A stretch of 64,000 nucleotides of DNA, from positions 1,798,101 through 1,862,100 of the forward strand of contig NC_003074.8 in assembly GCF_000001735.4 (NCBI RefSeq). Direction: 5' to 3'. A model generated the notes under the pieces. It made no database searches, had not been told where the DNA came from, and saw only the letters and a list, made by a program, of their open reading frames with translations. Origin of the DNA: Arabidopsis thaliana (Eukaryota; Streptophyta; Magnoliopsida; Brassicales; Brassicaceae). Positions 1-12,500 of this stretch are shown here, in pieces. Within the stretch, counting starts at the first letter, position 1. Each line of letters begins with the position of its first letter. Position numbers and translations under genes: made by a program.

Positions 1-90
1 TGGAACAACAATTTTAGAACAGTGTCAGTAAATCTCAAACTGATGATTTAAAAAAAACTGGCGACACAATTTGGCAAAATTCCAACTCAC

Positions 91-1632
91 AAAGCGACTA
101 CACGAATTCGGGGGCCTTCAGAGCAGGAAATTCCAGACCACGAGTAATTTTTAGGTAAACAAGGATCCCCACTCCAGTCAGCTGGTGCGTTCTTGAAACT
201 GTTTTTAATTGCATTCAGAGCAGTTACTGCACAAGGAAGAAACACAACTTCAGTATGTTATCAGCAGTTAGCTACTTATCAAAATACCATAACAATGAAT
301 TCAATCATTCACTGTTGTTCTAAGTCTTACCATCTCGAACAAGAGTTTTGCCTCCAAGAGACAACAACTCAAACATTTCACCACCATTGATAAGAGGGGG
401 AAGGTTTGAACCACTTCTAGGACTCAGAGCTAAAGTTGTGAGACCTTCAAGAGGCCACCTGCTAGCAAAGATAACCGCACCAGCTGGAGTGACAGAAAGC
501 TCTTTATAATACGTTATACCATTGACAGAAACATCGAAGACTCTGGATCCATCACCCATCGAGTCAGAATCATGAGCAAAGTAAAGCGCAATATAATAAG
601 TAGCCATTTTCAATGGCATTGGAGGCCATGTGAACTCCAAAGGCTGAACTTGAGTAGCTCTTAGATCGGTGTTAAATATCCTCGACGGCGGAAGGTTCCA
701 GAAACCAGAAACCTCTAGTTTCCTATTGTTTGGTACTGTCGAATTTAACGAATAAGGCTCCCAAAACCTATCAAACTGATCATCTGGAAACCTAAACAAG
801 AAGAATGTTGATAATGGTGAATACATTGCCTTGGTTTCGAAAGATTTAGCATCGAAGGAACAATTTTTCTGAGAAAGTATCAAACTTTAAATCAAAGTAG
901 TGAACTTTTTTACCTGATGATTGGTCCACTGTAACCAAAAGCATGCCTAGCAACAAGACTCATGCCAACAGTGGTAAAGTCAGTGGAATTGTAAAGAGTA
1001 CCATCAAGCCTAACGAGCTCCAAAGCTGAGATAAATGGATCAGAAGTTGTATAAGAATTAGAAGCAACGCAGACGCTTATAGATTTCCCCTGCGCCAGAA
1101 AAACCCCTTCGTAATAAGAAGCGAGACCATCTGCGTAATCGGCGGTTGTATTGACGATCCCCCATAACGTGCCGTCGACAATCTGATCAAATACCGGCGG
1201 CGGAGTACCTTTACCGTTAACTCCTCCGTAATAGTATGTCGTCCTGATCATATACTTCCAGCCACGAGAAACGCTCATCACGTAGCAAAACTTGTGATGA
1301 GTTCCGTCGAGGGAAAGAGGGAAAGATCTAACAGTGAATAAGATTTCGTCGAGGACTTGATCGGAAACGTTTTTTGGTGTGCCGCTGGAGACGAAAGTCT
1401 CGTCGGGTTGCCATTGTCGGCCGTCGATTACGGAGGAGGAAGAGGCGCCACAATCGATCAGAATCGCTAAATTTTAAAATTAGAAATGTCACAAAATTGG
1501 AAATTGGAAGGGATACGAATTTAGGCGATGGATTAAAGAGATTGAGGTGATACCTGAAGGAGGAGAGGGCTGAGAGAGGGAAGAGGAGAGGAGGGAGAAG
1601 ACTGTGAGGAGGAGGAGGAGGAGAGGGGACAT
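91..1632 (-). CDS. Malectin-like / LRR secreted protein, 5' part (3' end outside window)
   Basis: I read four exons: 1632-1554, 1466-914, 791-331 and 226-91, with GT..AG borders and a frame that stays open across each join. The gene continues past base 1. The product starts MSPLLLLLLTVFSLL, a secretory signal peptide. Next comes a malectin-like (carbohydrate-binding fold) segment with IDCGA, YYYGG, LFWEPY-like and ALYFAH-type patches. It ends in the junction typical of these proteins before the LRRs (DVTALNAIK, then DWSGDPCLP and SWSGISC). The order signal peptide, malectin-like, then LRR places it with the receptor-like malectin/LRR proteins. Because the C-terminus is missing I cannot tell whether a transmembrane or kinase domain follows. 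From memory it matches At3g05990, which has no kinase domain. Its 5' end faces the RanGAP-like gene across 1.7 kb. The Leu run comes from a repeated CTC tract. Confidence 0.85.
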
Positions 1633-3345
1633 GGCGGCGGAGACGACGGTGGTAGAGAAGAAGTTAGCATAAAAGAGAGGTTTAGGTTGGAAGAAGGAGG
1701 GGGGTGGGTTGACCCTCCAGCTCCAGAGAATTTGAAGAATGAGAGAATTAGAGGAACAGGTCAGAGAGGTAGCTGATGATGAACTTGTTTTGTCTCTTTT
1801 GTTTATTTTTTCTAAGACGACAAAAAATTATTATCTTATTCCGTTATTTCTGTTGCGGTCTACATTGGTAAAGTGGAATTATGACCGGCCCGGTTCTTTT
1901 GTCTTCGTTCAATTTCCTCAAACGAAAACATTATTACATTTGTAATTTCTTCCACAAAGTATCAGAATGTGATATTATGATTTATGTAATTTTGGTATGT
2001 TGTTGATTCGGTAATTTACCTAATGGTGGTTGAAAAACCCCTTTTGATATGCGGTTTGAAAAGATCAATCTAAGCTTTACTATTTTCATTTTTCAACCTT
2101 TAGTATATGAATTCTAATCTTTCGATTTCCTAATATTTTTTTCACATTTTATTGGTAGATAATGTGAAACCAATCAATGGATTGATACATATATGACGAT
2201 ATTATTTTATATATATGTGGGTTTTTCTAACACTATTTCCTCGATGAAATCTTTTGGTCCATCATGAACTAAAAATCACACCTATGGATCGAGATCAAAC
2301 ATCAAACCCTACATAACCAAACCTGTTCTAATTAACATTAATAACTTTAATTATTATATCTTAAACTTCATATTATTTGGAGGCTCTTTTTAAGTAGTGT
2401 TTACGTTTCCTCACTTTTCTTTGCTTCTTCAATGAAAAATTGCATTAAAGCTTTCGGATGCTAAGCGTGCTCGTGGTGAATCACAAGATTTCATTTCATG
2501 TGCTCGCATTAATAAAATATAACATTGGTATCTCTTTGCATTTTGTTCAAAGCTCATACACGTTTACTTTGTGGCCTACCACAACGGTCCAAAAAGTCTC
2601 TAAAATATTACTTATTTTGTAAACTATCGTTAAAATACGGAAAACATCCATCTCAATGAATATTTAGGATGAGTAGAGCTGTACGTAATAAGAGGATGTT
2701 GATGCTAAGATAACGTTTATTTAATAAATTAGGCGTCTACATAAAAAAAAAAACATTAGCTTGATAAACTCTACAGAACAAAATAGTAACATGTTGAAAT
2801 ACAAATTCGTTTACAAAGAATGAAATCGGATTTAGTGAAAAATATTTGGTGTTCATCAGAAGATTATATTTGGTGTTCACCACTGGGATAAGAGGCCCAT
2901 TTGTTTATATTAAGTTTGATACAAGAGCCCGACCTACAGATAGATATGAAATCATACTGTTTTAGGAAACTTTGTTTTATATCGAAAGTTTCCTTATGTA
3001 ATTTGATTTTAAGTGGATTTTATACAATTCCTCTGATTTAATTACCTATCATTCTTTTCATAACATATTGAGTAAAATATCTACTAATGGGATCAATTAA
3101 ACTCTTTAAGATGGCTTACACATTTCAACCAATGATACAAATTTTTAGACATATCTTGTCAATATCTTGAAGATTTTAAATTCAATAATAAATAACAACA
3201 GATTTTGTTGGAGTTTAGGTTCTATGGTCCTATAACACCTCTGTTATTATTATTCAAAATAGAAACTGTATTTATCTATGGTTAACTATAAGAATTGGGC
3301 TTCTGGTTCACTTGGGAGAAAAAAATAAAGGAGCTCCTGGTGAAT
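1633..3345. other. Intergenic, divergent promoter region
   Basis: This stretch lies between the start of the LRR gene on the minus strand and the RanGAP-like gene on the plus strand. The first 100 bases are a G/A-rich (CT-rich on the minus strand) leader for the LRR gene. The rest is AT-rich with scattered stops in all frames. I see no coding signal, RNA gene or transposon ends. The short reading frame at 1739-1945 has no splice-supported extension or recognisable motif. Confidence 0.6.
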
Positions 3346-3981
3346 ATGGTGGACACTAGCTTAACCAATGAGGATACTATAGAGGAGACTGCATTCGAGA
3401 CTTGTACTCATATAAAAGTTGGAGTTTCTATGAGCAAACCATTTTCAAGCTTCAGTTTCTTGACTGTAATTAATCTAAGTTATACAAATCTAGAGAATGG
3501 AGGTGCTATAGCTTTAGTAAACGCTCTCAAGAACTCCGCTCCATCTCTTCAAGTTATAGAAATGGCTGGAAATAACATAACTTATGAGGCGGCTACAGCT
3601 ATCGCAGTTTGTTTGGCAGCAAAGAGACATCTGAAAAAGTTGAATTTGTCTGAAAATGATCTAAAAGATGAGGGATGTGTTGAGATTGTAAAGAGTATGG
3701 AAGATTGGGAGTTAGAATATGTTGATATGAGCTACAATGACTTGAGAAGAGAAGGAGCATTGCGCTTGGCTCGTGTTGTTGTCAAGAAAGGAAGTTTCAA
3801 GATGTTGAACATTGATGGAAATATGATCTCTCTTAAAGGCATTGAGGAAATCAAAGTGATATTCACGAATTGTCCAAAGTTACTTGGACCTTTGGATAAG
3901 AACGTATATAATGTGGATGATGATGATGATTTAAGAGAGAATGATGAAGATGAATTTGTGAGTGTATTTATCTTTTATTAG
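3346..3981 (+). CDS. RanGAP-like truncated leucine-rich repeat protein
   Basis: This is an intronless 211-residue frame starting at the first ATG (3346); the frame is open upstream only through a TTG. It contains four or more ribonuclease-inhibitor-type LRRs: LTVINLSYTNLENGG, LQVIEMAGNNI, LKKLNLSENDLKDEG, LEYVDMSYNDLRREGA and FKMLNIDGNMIS. An acidic Asp/Glu tail follows. The LNLSENDLKDEG and LRREGALRLARVVVKK patches closely resemble the C-terminal LRRs of plant RanGAP1/2, the GTPase activators of Ran at the nuclear envelope and cell plate. Plant RanGAPs are about 535-545 residues with an N-terminal WPP targeting domain. Here that domain and the N-terminal LRRs carrying the catalytic region are absent, so GAP activity is doubtful. 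It may be a degenerate duplicate or a gene with a new role. From memory this is At3g06000. Confidence 0.75.
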   Translation: MVDTSLTNEDTIEETAFETCTHIKVGVSMSKPFSSFSFLTVINLSYTNLENGGAIALVNALKNSAPSLQVIEMAGNNITYEAATAIAVCLAAKRHLKKLNLSENDLKDEGCVEIVKSMEDWELEYVDMSYNDLRREGALRLARVVVKKGSFKMLNIDGNMISLKGIEEIKVIFTNCPKLLGPLDKNVYNVDDDDDLRENDEDEFVSVFIFY

Positions 3982-4334
3982 TTTGTATTGTACTCATAGA
4001 CAGTGGTTTGGATGCTATTTTGGCAAGGGCACATTTAGAGTAGCTCAAAAAATGAATTGGTCTCTTAGATCTTCTGAACAAATTATTACATGCTGTATGT
4101 TTTCTTTTAGGTGAAAAGGGTTTTTCAATCCCGAATAAATCATTCTACATAAGAAACATATACATTGGTAGTAGTACCTTAAAACAACAACAAAAAGCTA
4201 AACTTAACCAGAGACCAATTAAAATACATGTATTACTATTACATGTTAGATTGGGATAAGTTACATTGGCAAGAAGACACACAAACACGTAGAAGAAGAG
4301 ACCAAAGTCAAACTCAGATCTCACCTCACCTTCT

Positions 4335-7300
4335 TCATTTTCGTCTACTTCCATTGGAACTTTGAGCTCTAGAGTCAGACGAAGAACACGTAAAAGAGTA
4401 TCTAGACCTTTTCTTCTTATGAGTATTCCACTTGAATATTGCCTTTCCATCATTCTCTTCTTCACCTTCTTCTTCTTCCTCTTCAGACTTGTCCACTCTC
4501 TGTTTTCCACTCATCTCCTTCGCTCTTTCTTCTTCTTGCTCTTCTTCATCCTCCTCGCTCGTCCCATCACTCACAGTTTGGATAGATTCTATCACTTTTT
4601 TGCTCGTTGATGTCTTTGTGTTGCTTGCGTTCTCCTCTCTCCTATTATATCTCATTGAGAGTTTTGACAGGTCTTCACCGCTCTCCACGGCTTTCAGCCA
4701 CTGTAACTCGCTTAGTGTGTCGCTGTAAACAATCTCTTTACGTTTTCGCTTACCTGTGACACTACCAAAATGGAACTTTCCGTTGTTCAACTTCTCCTCT
4801 TGGGTCTGAGTAGTGTACGCCCACTCAGGGACTTCTTGCTCTTGCATCAGACGGGCTCTGTAATTCTCCTTCCTTCGTCTCTCCTCATCCATTCGCTCAA
4901 ACATCCAAAATTCATCCTCACTACGAGCCGCTAGCCGGTTTATTTCTCTCTCACTGGGGACATCTGTCCCGAGCGAGCTTGTTCCTTTACGCATAATCTC
5001 TTCAAGCATCTCTCTTCTGTCTTGTGCTGTTGATATAATCACAAAAACCACATCAAGAGATTACCATATCGATATAGAAAGCAGAAGCCCTCATATTGTT
5101 CTTTCGGACAGACATACCAGTGGAAGTTGTGTTGAAAAGTCCAGCTTGTATGACTTTGGCGTCAATGCCCATCTTTTGCTTTGCACGCTCCAATATTACT
5201 TCTTCAACAGAGCCAACGCTAACCAAAACAAACACTCTGACTTCCTTCTTCTGCCCTATGCGATGAGCTCGATCCTCGGCCTGTTGGTCCATTTGTGGGT
5301 TCCAATCACTGTCAAAGATAATAACAGTGTCTGCAGTTTGCAAGTTCAAACCGAGACCTCCAGCACGCGTGCTCAAAAGAAACATAAAGTAGGGAGAATC
5401 TGGCTCGTTGAATTGCTTCAGTAAAAGCCCTCTTTGATCTGTCTTTGTGGTACCATCGAGTCTAAGGTATTTGTAATCATTAAGTGTCAAGTATATCTCA
5501 AGAACGTCAATGAGACGGGTCATTTGGGAGAAGAGAAGAATCCTATGTCCAGCCTTGCGCAGTTTTGGAAGGAGACGATCAAGGAGTTCAAATTTCCCTG
5601 AAGCTCTCACAATCTCAGGTTTCTTCCACATATTGTAGTCTCCTCCAACAAATAGATAAGGATGGTTACAACACTTTCTTAATTGCATCGTTAGATTTTG
5701 CAGACTCTTTGATTTCCCAGATCCTGCACATGGTGATTACGTTTGCATAAAATCAGCTCCTCTTTCTGATTCATTTTCTCTTACCTCAAAGATGAGTGCA
5801 ACATTAGGGAGAGAGTATACGTGAGTTAAGCTACAAACCTGTTTGAAGGCCAACCCTGCCCATGTCTGTAACTTGTTTGTAATACACTTTCTGCCACGCC
5901 GACATATCACACTTCAATATGACCTGTGTCTTTCCAGGAAGGAATTTCTCTACTTCGTCCTTTTTCCTTCTCAGTATAAACGGCCTTATAACCTGAAAGT
6001 GACAGAGTGAATTACATTAAAACAGTGCATACAAATTTTGATAAGAAATTTAAGGAAAGACAGCTAGAGAACCCACATGATGCAGGCGGTGAATAATCAA
6101 GAGCTCCTCTTCATCCGTGAGACTGACATTACCACGGTCAGCGAAAGGAGCATTAAACCATTCCTCGAAGTTCTGAACCGAGTTAAAGATGTGAGGAAGG
6201 AGAAAATTAAGCAATGACCATAGTTCTTGAAGGCTATTCTGTATGGGTGTCCCGGTCAACAGAAGTCTGCGTTTTATACGATAGCTGCATCCCGGATAAA
6301 TTTTTGTTAGAAACATAATAGTTAGCCAACATCATTCACTTCAGACAGATGAATATAGAGATGTACCCTGTTAATAAAGTCTTTGCTAGAGCAGATTCGT
6401 GGTTCTTCAGCCGATGTCCTTCATCAACAATCATGTAGTACCACTCAATTTTCTTTAAAAATGCTTTATCTCTCATGATAAGATCATAATGGGTTATCAA
6501 CACATTAAATTTTCCTTCTCCTGCAATTTTTTCCCTTATTGCTTTCCTTTCCTCTAAACGTCCATCATACAGAAAAGCTGCAATGCTGTCAAAAAAACAA
6601 AAAGGCTGATTTTCAGACATAACATTCATACCAGTGCAATTTCTCAGTACCAAGAGAAATATTGTTTGCAACATACCTTGGTACCCATGTTGCAAACTCG
6701 TTTACCCAATTTGGTAGCACAGCTTTTGGAGCAACTATAAGATAAGGCCCAGGCACACCTTTATTCTCCAGAAGATACGCAATCAGAGAAATTGTTTGAA
6801 TAGTTTTTCCCAAACCCATCTCATCAGCTAATATTCCATTGAGGTTATTGTTGAATAGAGAAACCATCCATTGAAGCCCTTCTAATTGATAGGATCGTAG
6901 TTCCCCACCTTCTAGAAGCGAGGGCTGCTCCGTCACCTGTTAAAAGTATATATTGCTATTTTAAATTCCCTGGTCTCTGAGATGGCAGTGGTTTAAACAG
7001 TTCACCATACAGCTACTAAGTATATAGAGATCAACGTTACCTTCTCTTGTATTGAATGGATAGCCGAGTTATACTGCCTCTGTCCTTCTAGTAAATCATT
7101 AGAGTCATCGTTATTGTCAGACTCAGTAATATCTATATCCTGATCAGGAAGCAGATCCTGCAATGGTTCACTTCTTGGAGCATCAAGTTCAGACAAGTCA
7201 GATTCTGAGTCTTTAAGTAGATCAATGCCTTCCGGAAGTTTAGCATCTTTCTGACGTTGAACAGCAGCTCCCAAATTAGCAAGGAGTTTGTTTGTCTCCT

Positions 7301-9184
7301 CTAAAAGAGTGGTTAGTCTTTCATTTTTACTCTCCTTTACTAGTTTCATGTATGCCTCTTGATCATCGGACTTAAGGGCCATGAGCCTCAACTTTTCAGC
7401 ACGGGTAGCGCGTTGTCTTTGTCTCCCATGCCAAGCCTGTTCGAATAATGTACACACAAAATAAATTTTAGATGTTTGTATATTGATTGGTAATATTAAA
7501 AGATAACTGGAACTACTATCACAATAACCGCGTAAGTAAACTCTATCATACCTGCACACCATCATTCCTTTGCCTACGGCGTTTTTGAGTCGCCTGAATT
7601 TGCAACTGGAATTCACGTACTGCATTGAGTACTTCTGCAAAGAATTTCCTCTTGGCAGTTTCAATCAGATTCTTCTCCTCTTCTTCTAAACGTGATAACC
7701 TCTGAACAAAGACTTTTAACACATCAGCAATGCCAATCACGAAGATTGAAAGCTATAAAATAAAATCATGTCATAACAACTAGAAATTGTGTACACTTTT
7801 CATTTCAATTCTATTAAATCCATCTAAATGAGTTCCAACAAAGCAGAATCTAGTGATATATTTATACACATGTCTAGTTGTACTGCTAAGATATATGAGC
7901 CATAGTTCAAAAGGGGCCTTATCTCATCAGGAAACTTCATTATCATAGGTTAAAATAAAATCCAGGAACTAAAAAAGTTGCACCAGAATATGCTAGCTGA
8001 ATAAAAGGTAAATCACCTCAGCGTCACGCTTCTTTCTGAACTGATCATCAGCTTCCATAGCAAAAGGATCTCCAACCCCATAAAATGGACGAGGCAACCG
8101 CATCATGCCCCAGTCAAATACTTGGCTACTGACATCTGCACAGTTCAGACGTAGCCAGAATTCCGAGCTCACCGCGGTTCGAACCTTGCCTTGCAATTCC
8201 CGTAGCTGTAACTCACCAGGTAAAGTGTCAATGTCAAAGATATAACAATTCAAACAATGTAACATAACAACAACGATCAATGAGAACATCTAGCAACGAT
8301 GATACCTTAAGCCCATAAAGCTCAAGTAAGCACTTTGCCTGCAAATCTTCACCTCTAGTAGAAGGTAATTCTGATTCAAAAACACAAAGAGTAAGCACAA
8401 AGCATCCCCCTTGAAGAATAAAGGGTTTTAGTAACATAATTGACAATAGTTCTCCAGTAACAAAAAAACTGTTGCCAAGCATAACAAAATCAAAACTTGA
8501 GAATGGATTGAAGTGCAACTTAGGAGTAATAAACACGATAATAACCTTCAAGTTCAGATAAGCGGCGTTGGATATGACTCTTATTCCGATTATCCAGTAA
8601 TTGTATCAATCGAGAGCCTGATTCACAATCTGGTCTCTGCTTCAAAAGTGCATCCTCGAATTCACCCATCAAATCAGCTCCATAGGGAGCTTTATTCGCC
8701 TGCAAAAACAACAAAGAGACCAAACCACAGATTAAAGCAAAAACCTTTAGACTGTAATTCGACAAAACAAGCCACTGAAGATATCTAATTTCCATAGAAA
8801 CTCGAAAAAGGAGAAAACTTTGAACATAAACTCGAAAGCAAAGCTACAAAAACAAATCACAGGACCACATAAATCGATTCAAAACCTCCCAAACAAAGCA
8901 CAAAACACAAAAAGGGGCAAACATCAAAATCTAGGGTGAGGCTGGAGAAGGGCTCGAGAGTGAATTACAGGCGGCGAAGTAGGTAGCGGCGGAGAGACAT
9001 CGGAGTCAGAGAGAGAAGAAGAAGAAGCGCCATGGTAGATTGAAGAAACGGCGGTGAAGAGGTGAGGAGGCAAAGGAAGGTCACGAGAAATGTAATTGAG
9101 AGCACAGATCAGAGACTTGGTGGTCTCAACTGGATCTTCTTGAGAAGTGCCGCCGCATCTCTCTTGGAGCTGCTGAGCCACCAT
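4335..9184 (-). CDS. CHR12: SWI2/SNF2 chromatin-remodeling ATPase CHR12
   Basis: Twelve exons: 9184-8969, 8699-8546, 8370-8306, 8205-8017, 7701-7552, 7436-7041, 6936-6677, 6585-6367, 6284-6077, 5992-5839, 5723-5118 and 5026-4335. They join in frame to 1102 residues, the length I recall for CHR12 (At3g06010). An HSA-type basic helical region lies around residues 205-310. The SNF2 ATPase follows: DEMGLGKT (Walker A) at 428-435, DEGH (Walker B) at 531-534, STRAGG at about 788-793 and [11 protein letters not shown] at about 818-828. The C-terminus is a highly charged Glu-rich tail. No bromodomain is visible, so it is the MINUSCULE-type SNF2 rather than BRM. The family uses ATP hydrolysis to move nucleosomes. 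CHR12 is known for growth arrest under stress and shares function with CHR23. The promoter side carries paired TGGGCC/GGCCCA boxes. Its 3' end converges on the RanGAP-like gene. Confidence 0.97.
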
Positions 9185-9439
9185 GGCGGGAACTTGTATT
9201 CACCGTTTTCGATTTCAACTTTCGCAAATTTGATGTCTTTTTTTTCGTTGTCTTTTTTTTTTTTTTTTGTAATTCAGTTTTCTCAAATCTCTCTCTTTGC
9301 CTTTAGACACACACACACTCGAGAGAGAGACCGAGACAAAGATGAGACGGAGAGAAATTTGGAAATCTGGTTTACGATTTTTAGGACTCACCAAACATCT
9401 ATCTTCTTGTATTTACATTTTTAACCCCCGTTTTATTAA

Positions 9440-9503
9440 TGGGCCGTTGGACAGGCCCATTTGATCGGCATCTGCGGGCTATATATTGATATTGATTGGG
9501 CTT
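9440..9503 (-). promoter_or_regulatory. Site II-like TGGGCC/TTGGGCTT cluster upstream of CHR12
   Basis: TGGGCC at 9440-9445, its inverted copy GGCCCA at 9454-9459 and TTGGGCTT at 9496-9503 lie about 260-320 bases upstream of the CHR12 ATG. Such boxes are TCP-type site II elements in plant promoters of growth-related genes. The sites are seen; the function is inferred. Confidence 0.45.
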
Positions 9504-12500
9504 GAAACTGAGTATTTTAGTTAATGTTTAGAAGGTTCATAATCTAGTCTCGCTAATGGTTTGCTGCTATATAGAGAGTCACCGAGAAAATATAGTAAAT
9601 TTGTATGGTTCAACAGATTCTGGTATATGCTAATAAGAGTTCATAGAACCAAAACAATATATGCGACAGGAAGCATTCGGAAAAAAAAAACTACCGACAG
9701 TAACTAAATTTGTATTTAATTGTAATTAATTGTCTCGTTCTGATCAAATCGAGTGTACCGTTAAACCAAAATTTCAAATTCTTGAAGAAGCACGTGCTTG
9801 ACAAACGTGGAATGAGAGGGTTTGTTTTGAATCCGATTCCCATTAAGAGGTTATAAGACAACACACCGACAATACATATACATGTCCATTCCAATTTCTA
9901 AAATCTTGTAATTTCAAAACCTTAAGTGAGTGTGAGTCACATTTTTTGTTCTTCTCGGAAATAGTAATTTGTTTGCTGTTGGGAGATAGTGTTGCCTAGA
10001 GATTCTTTGTCCCATTTCTTTCAGTCGTGAATTACAATGGGTGTATATGTACGTATGATTCAAATCGTTCATTGTCCCACTTGTAGATGTACGTTTGTCC
10101 ATGTTATTGTCGATCGACTCTTGTTATCTAGTAAAATTTTGTGTGTATAGGAAACTGAATGTTGCTTTATCTTCCCTATTTTTTGACTACTGTGTTGGCT
10201 AATAATAACTTTAGATTGAATGGGTTATAATTAAAGATCCTTGTTCTAGTAATGGAATAGATCGATCCATGACTGTGTTTGTTCGTTTGAATCACTATTC
10301 TTATCCGCACTTCACCTTAAATAAAAGCCTTTTTCATGTAAATTGACATCTCCTTTGTGAAAGTTATAGTTTGCTTGGATGATATGTGAGTGAGACAACA
10401 GTTTTGGATGAGAATGATATTTTCATGTGGATGTCATGCGTCAACAAAAGCAATGGGAGACAAACAATAACTCTATGTGGCCAATACATAAAATTCTTTA
10501 TTTTTATTCTTTGTCTAGTAAATTTTTTGAACTATGTTAACCAATGGTTCCTTAACATGTGTAAGCATTGCTTATAATATATAAGCTCGATTTAAAAGTT
10601 TAAGGAGTGGCTCATAAAGGCTCCACTAACTTAGTCAAAAAGATGATTTTTGCTTATGCAAACCATTTTGAGCCATGAGATGTACACTTTGGTTTCACAT
10701 CATGTGTTTTAGATTCCATATAGCATTCAACAAATTTTGGGATTAAATTTTACGATACATTTGTTTCACAAAATTCTTTTCGAATAAGTAATCGGACGAA
10801 ATCAAGAATCATAGAATCCGAATGAAATTGGATCTCTGGAAAGTGTTGAAAAAACGCTTTCAAATATGCCAACACATCTACATTAAAGATGCATACTCTC
10901 ATTTTATAACAACACTATTGGTAGTTTGGTACAAACATCAAAACGTAATGCTTAAGTTTTCAGTCTCCACTAAATTTCAAGTGGTATGACGTATTATGTG
11001 CCTTTAGATCCTCCATTAGTTGAAACAAATAACTAATATTGATGGATAACGATTCAAGTTTCACTCTGTTTTTTTTTTCTTTTTCTTGGTGCATCATGGT
11101 CTTGTGTGCTACGTACAACAAAAGTCAAATTAGTTTCTCATATAAAATTCTTATACTTTAATTTGCTTGTGTCGCTTGTCGGTATTCACTTAATAATTGT
11201 AAAACTCAATTATATAGTAAAAGCATCTTTAGGTAATAGGACACAATCAAAAAAGTAAAGCATGATCGTTTGGAGCGGCCAAAGGTTGCTATATGCTATA
11301 CTTTCTAATTCATTTCTATGCGTTGGTTCGAAATTTAGGACCACATGTGGTGATCAAAGACTCAATATATATAGATTGATATTTGTCGACAGATTACGTC
11401 TGCAGGTCAGCTCCTTTTTCGACCTTTTTCTCAATTAAATTATGTCATAACTTTTTACATGCTTACGTTATATATAGATCCTCTATTTTAATTTCATTTT
11501 TATATTCGTTCCAATAGTGTGTCAACTATATGATTTATCTCATTCTTGATTTCTTCATATGGGAAAGTAGAGATTGGAAAATAAAAATGCGTATGGTTGT
11601 AGGGTGTGTCGTCATGATAAAGTATGGACAATAGGGAACAATCTATTACATAAAAAAAAACTTTCATAAGAAAAATTCTTGTAAGATATATATCTTGAGG
11701 ATTATGAATGTGATTCTTCAAGTAAGGTAAACAAGACGAAGTTCTTGTATATCACACCTCTGATGTTTCAAATCAGCTTTGCATCTGCTTGGTGCGTATA
11801 CACAAATTCTGATTCACATGCATTAATTACTCGGAGTAATTAATGCGTGATCATCCACTTGGAACATATTGTAAAATGTTGCTAGTACTAGATGCTGAGT
11901 ACTAATTAATTTTGTAAAACAACTTAATAGGAAAAGAAAAAAACTGAGATCTACTTGTCATATATAATACACATCAAAAGATATTCGTCGTACCAAACCC
12001 CCTATGCATGGTCTCATCGAATTTTGTGGGAAACTATAATTTATGGATCTACTTGTCTTCATGTTTGCTATACACCTCAAAAAGTTTTGGTCTGCTAGTT
12101 AAAGTGATCATTATACAACATAACTAGAGCATAACATATATTCACAGTTCATCGATAGTGTCTAGCCTCTTATTGTGTACACATTTCTTTATTCAGACAC
12201 AGTACACAAGCTGGGAAAGCATTTCCATATTAATACCGGAAACCCAGAATCTCAAAAATCTCTCCCACTCTCTTCAAAAGGAACGGCTCACACTTTATAG
12301 CTAGCCTTTCTTTCTTGCAAGTTATACGGTAAAAGACAAGGTTAGGGCTCAATTGCTTTTACGTGCTAAATTTGCTGTATTTACTAAAAGAAGTACACCA
12401 CTATGATTAAGTACTAACATTCAAAGATTTCAAAAGCAAATAGACAAATAAAAATTGCGCGGTTTGCAAGTTTTATAAACATTTTTCTAAGTATATTTTA

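Noticed and set aside
4335-4780. Plus-strand Ser/Phe/Leu-rich frames opposite the CHR12 tail
   Set aside because: They are the antisense of the GAA/GAG-rich acidic tail of CHR12 and have no start context or motif.
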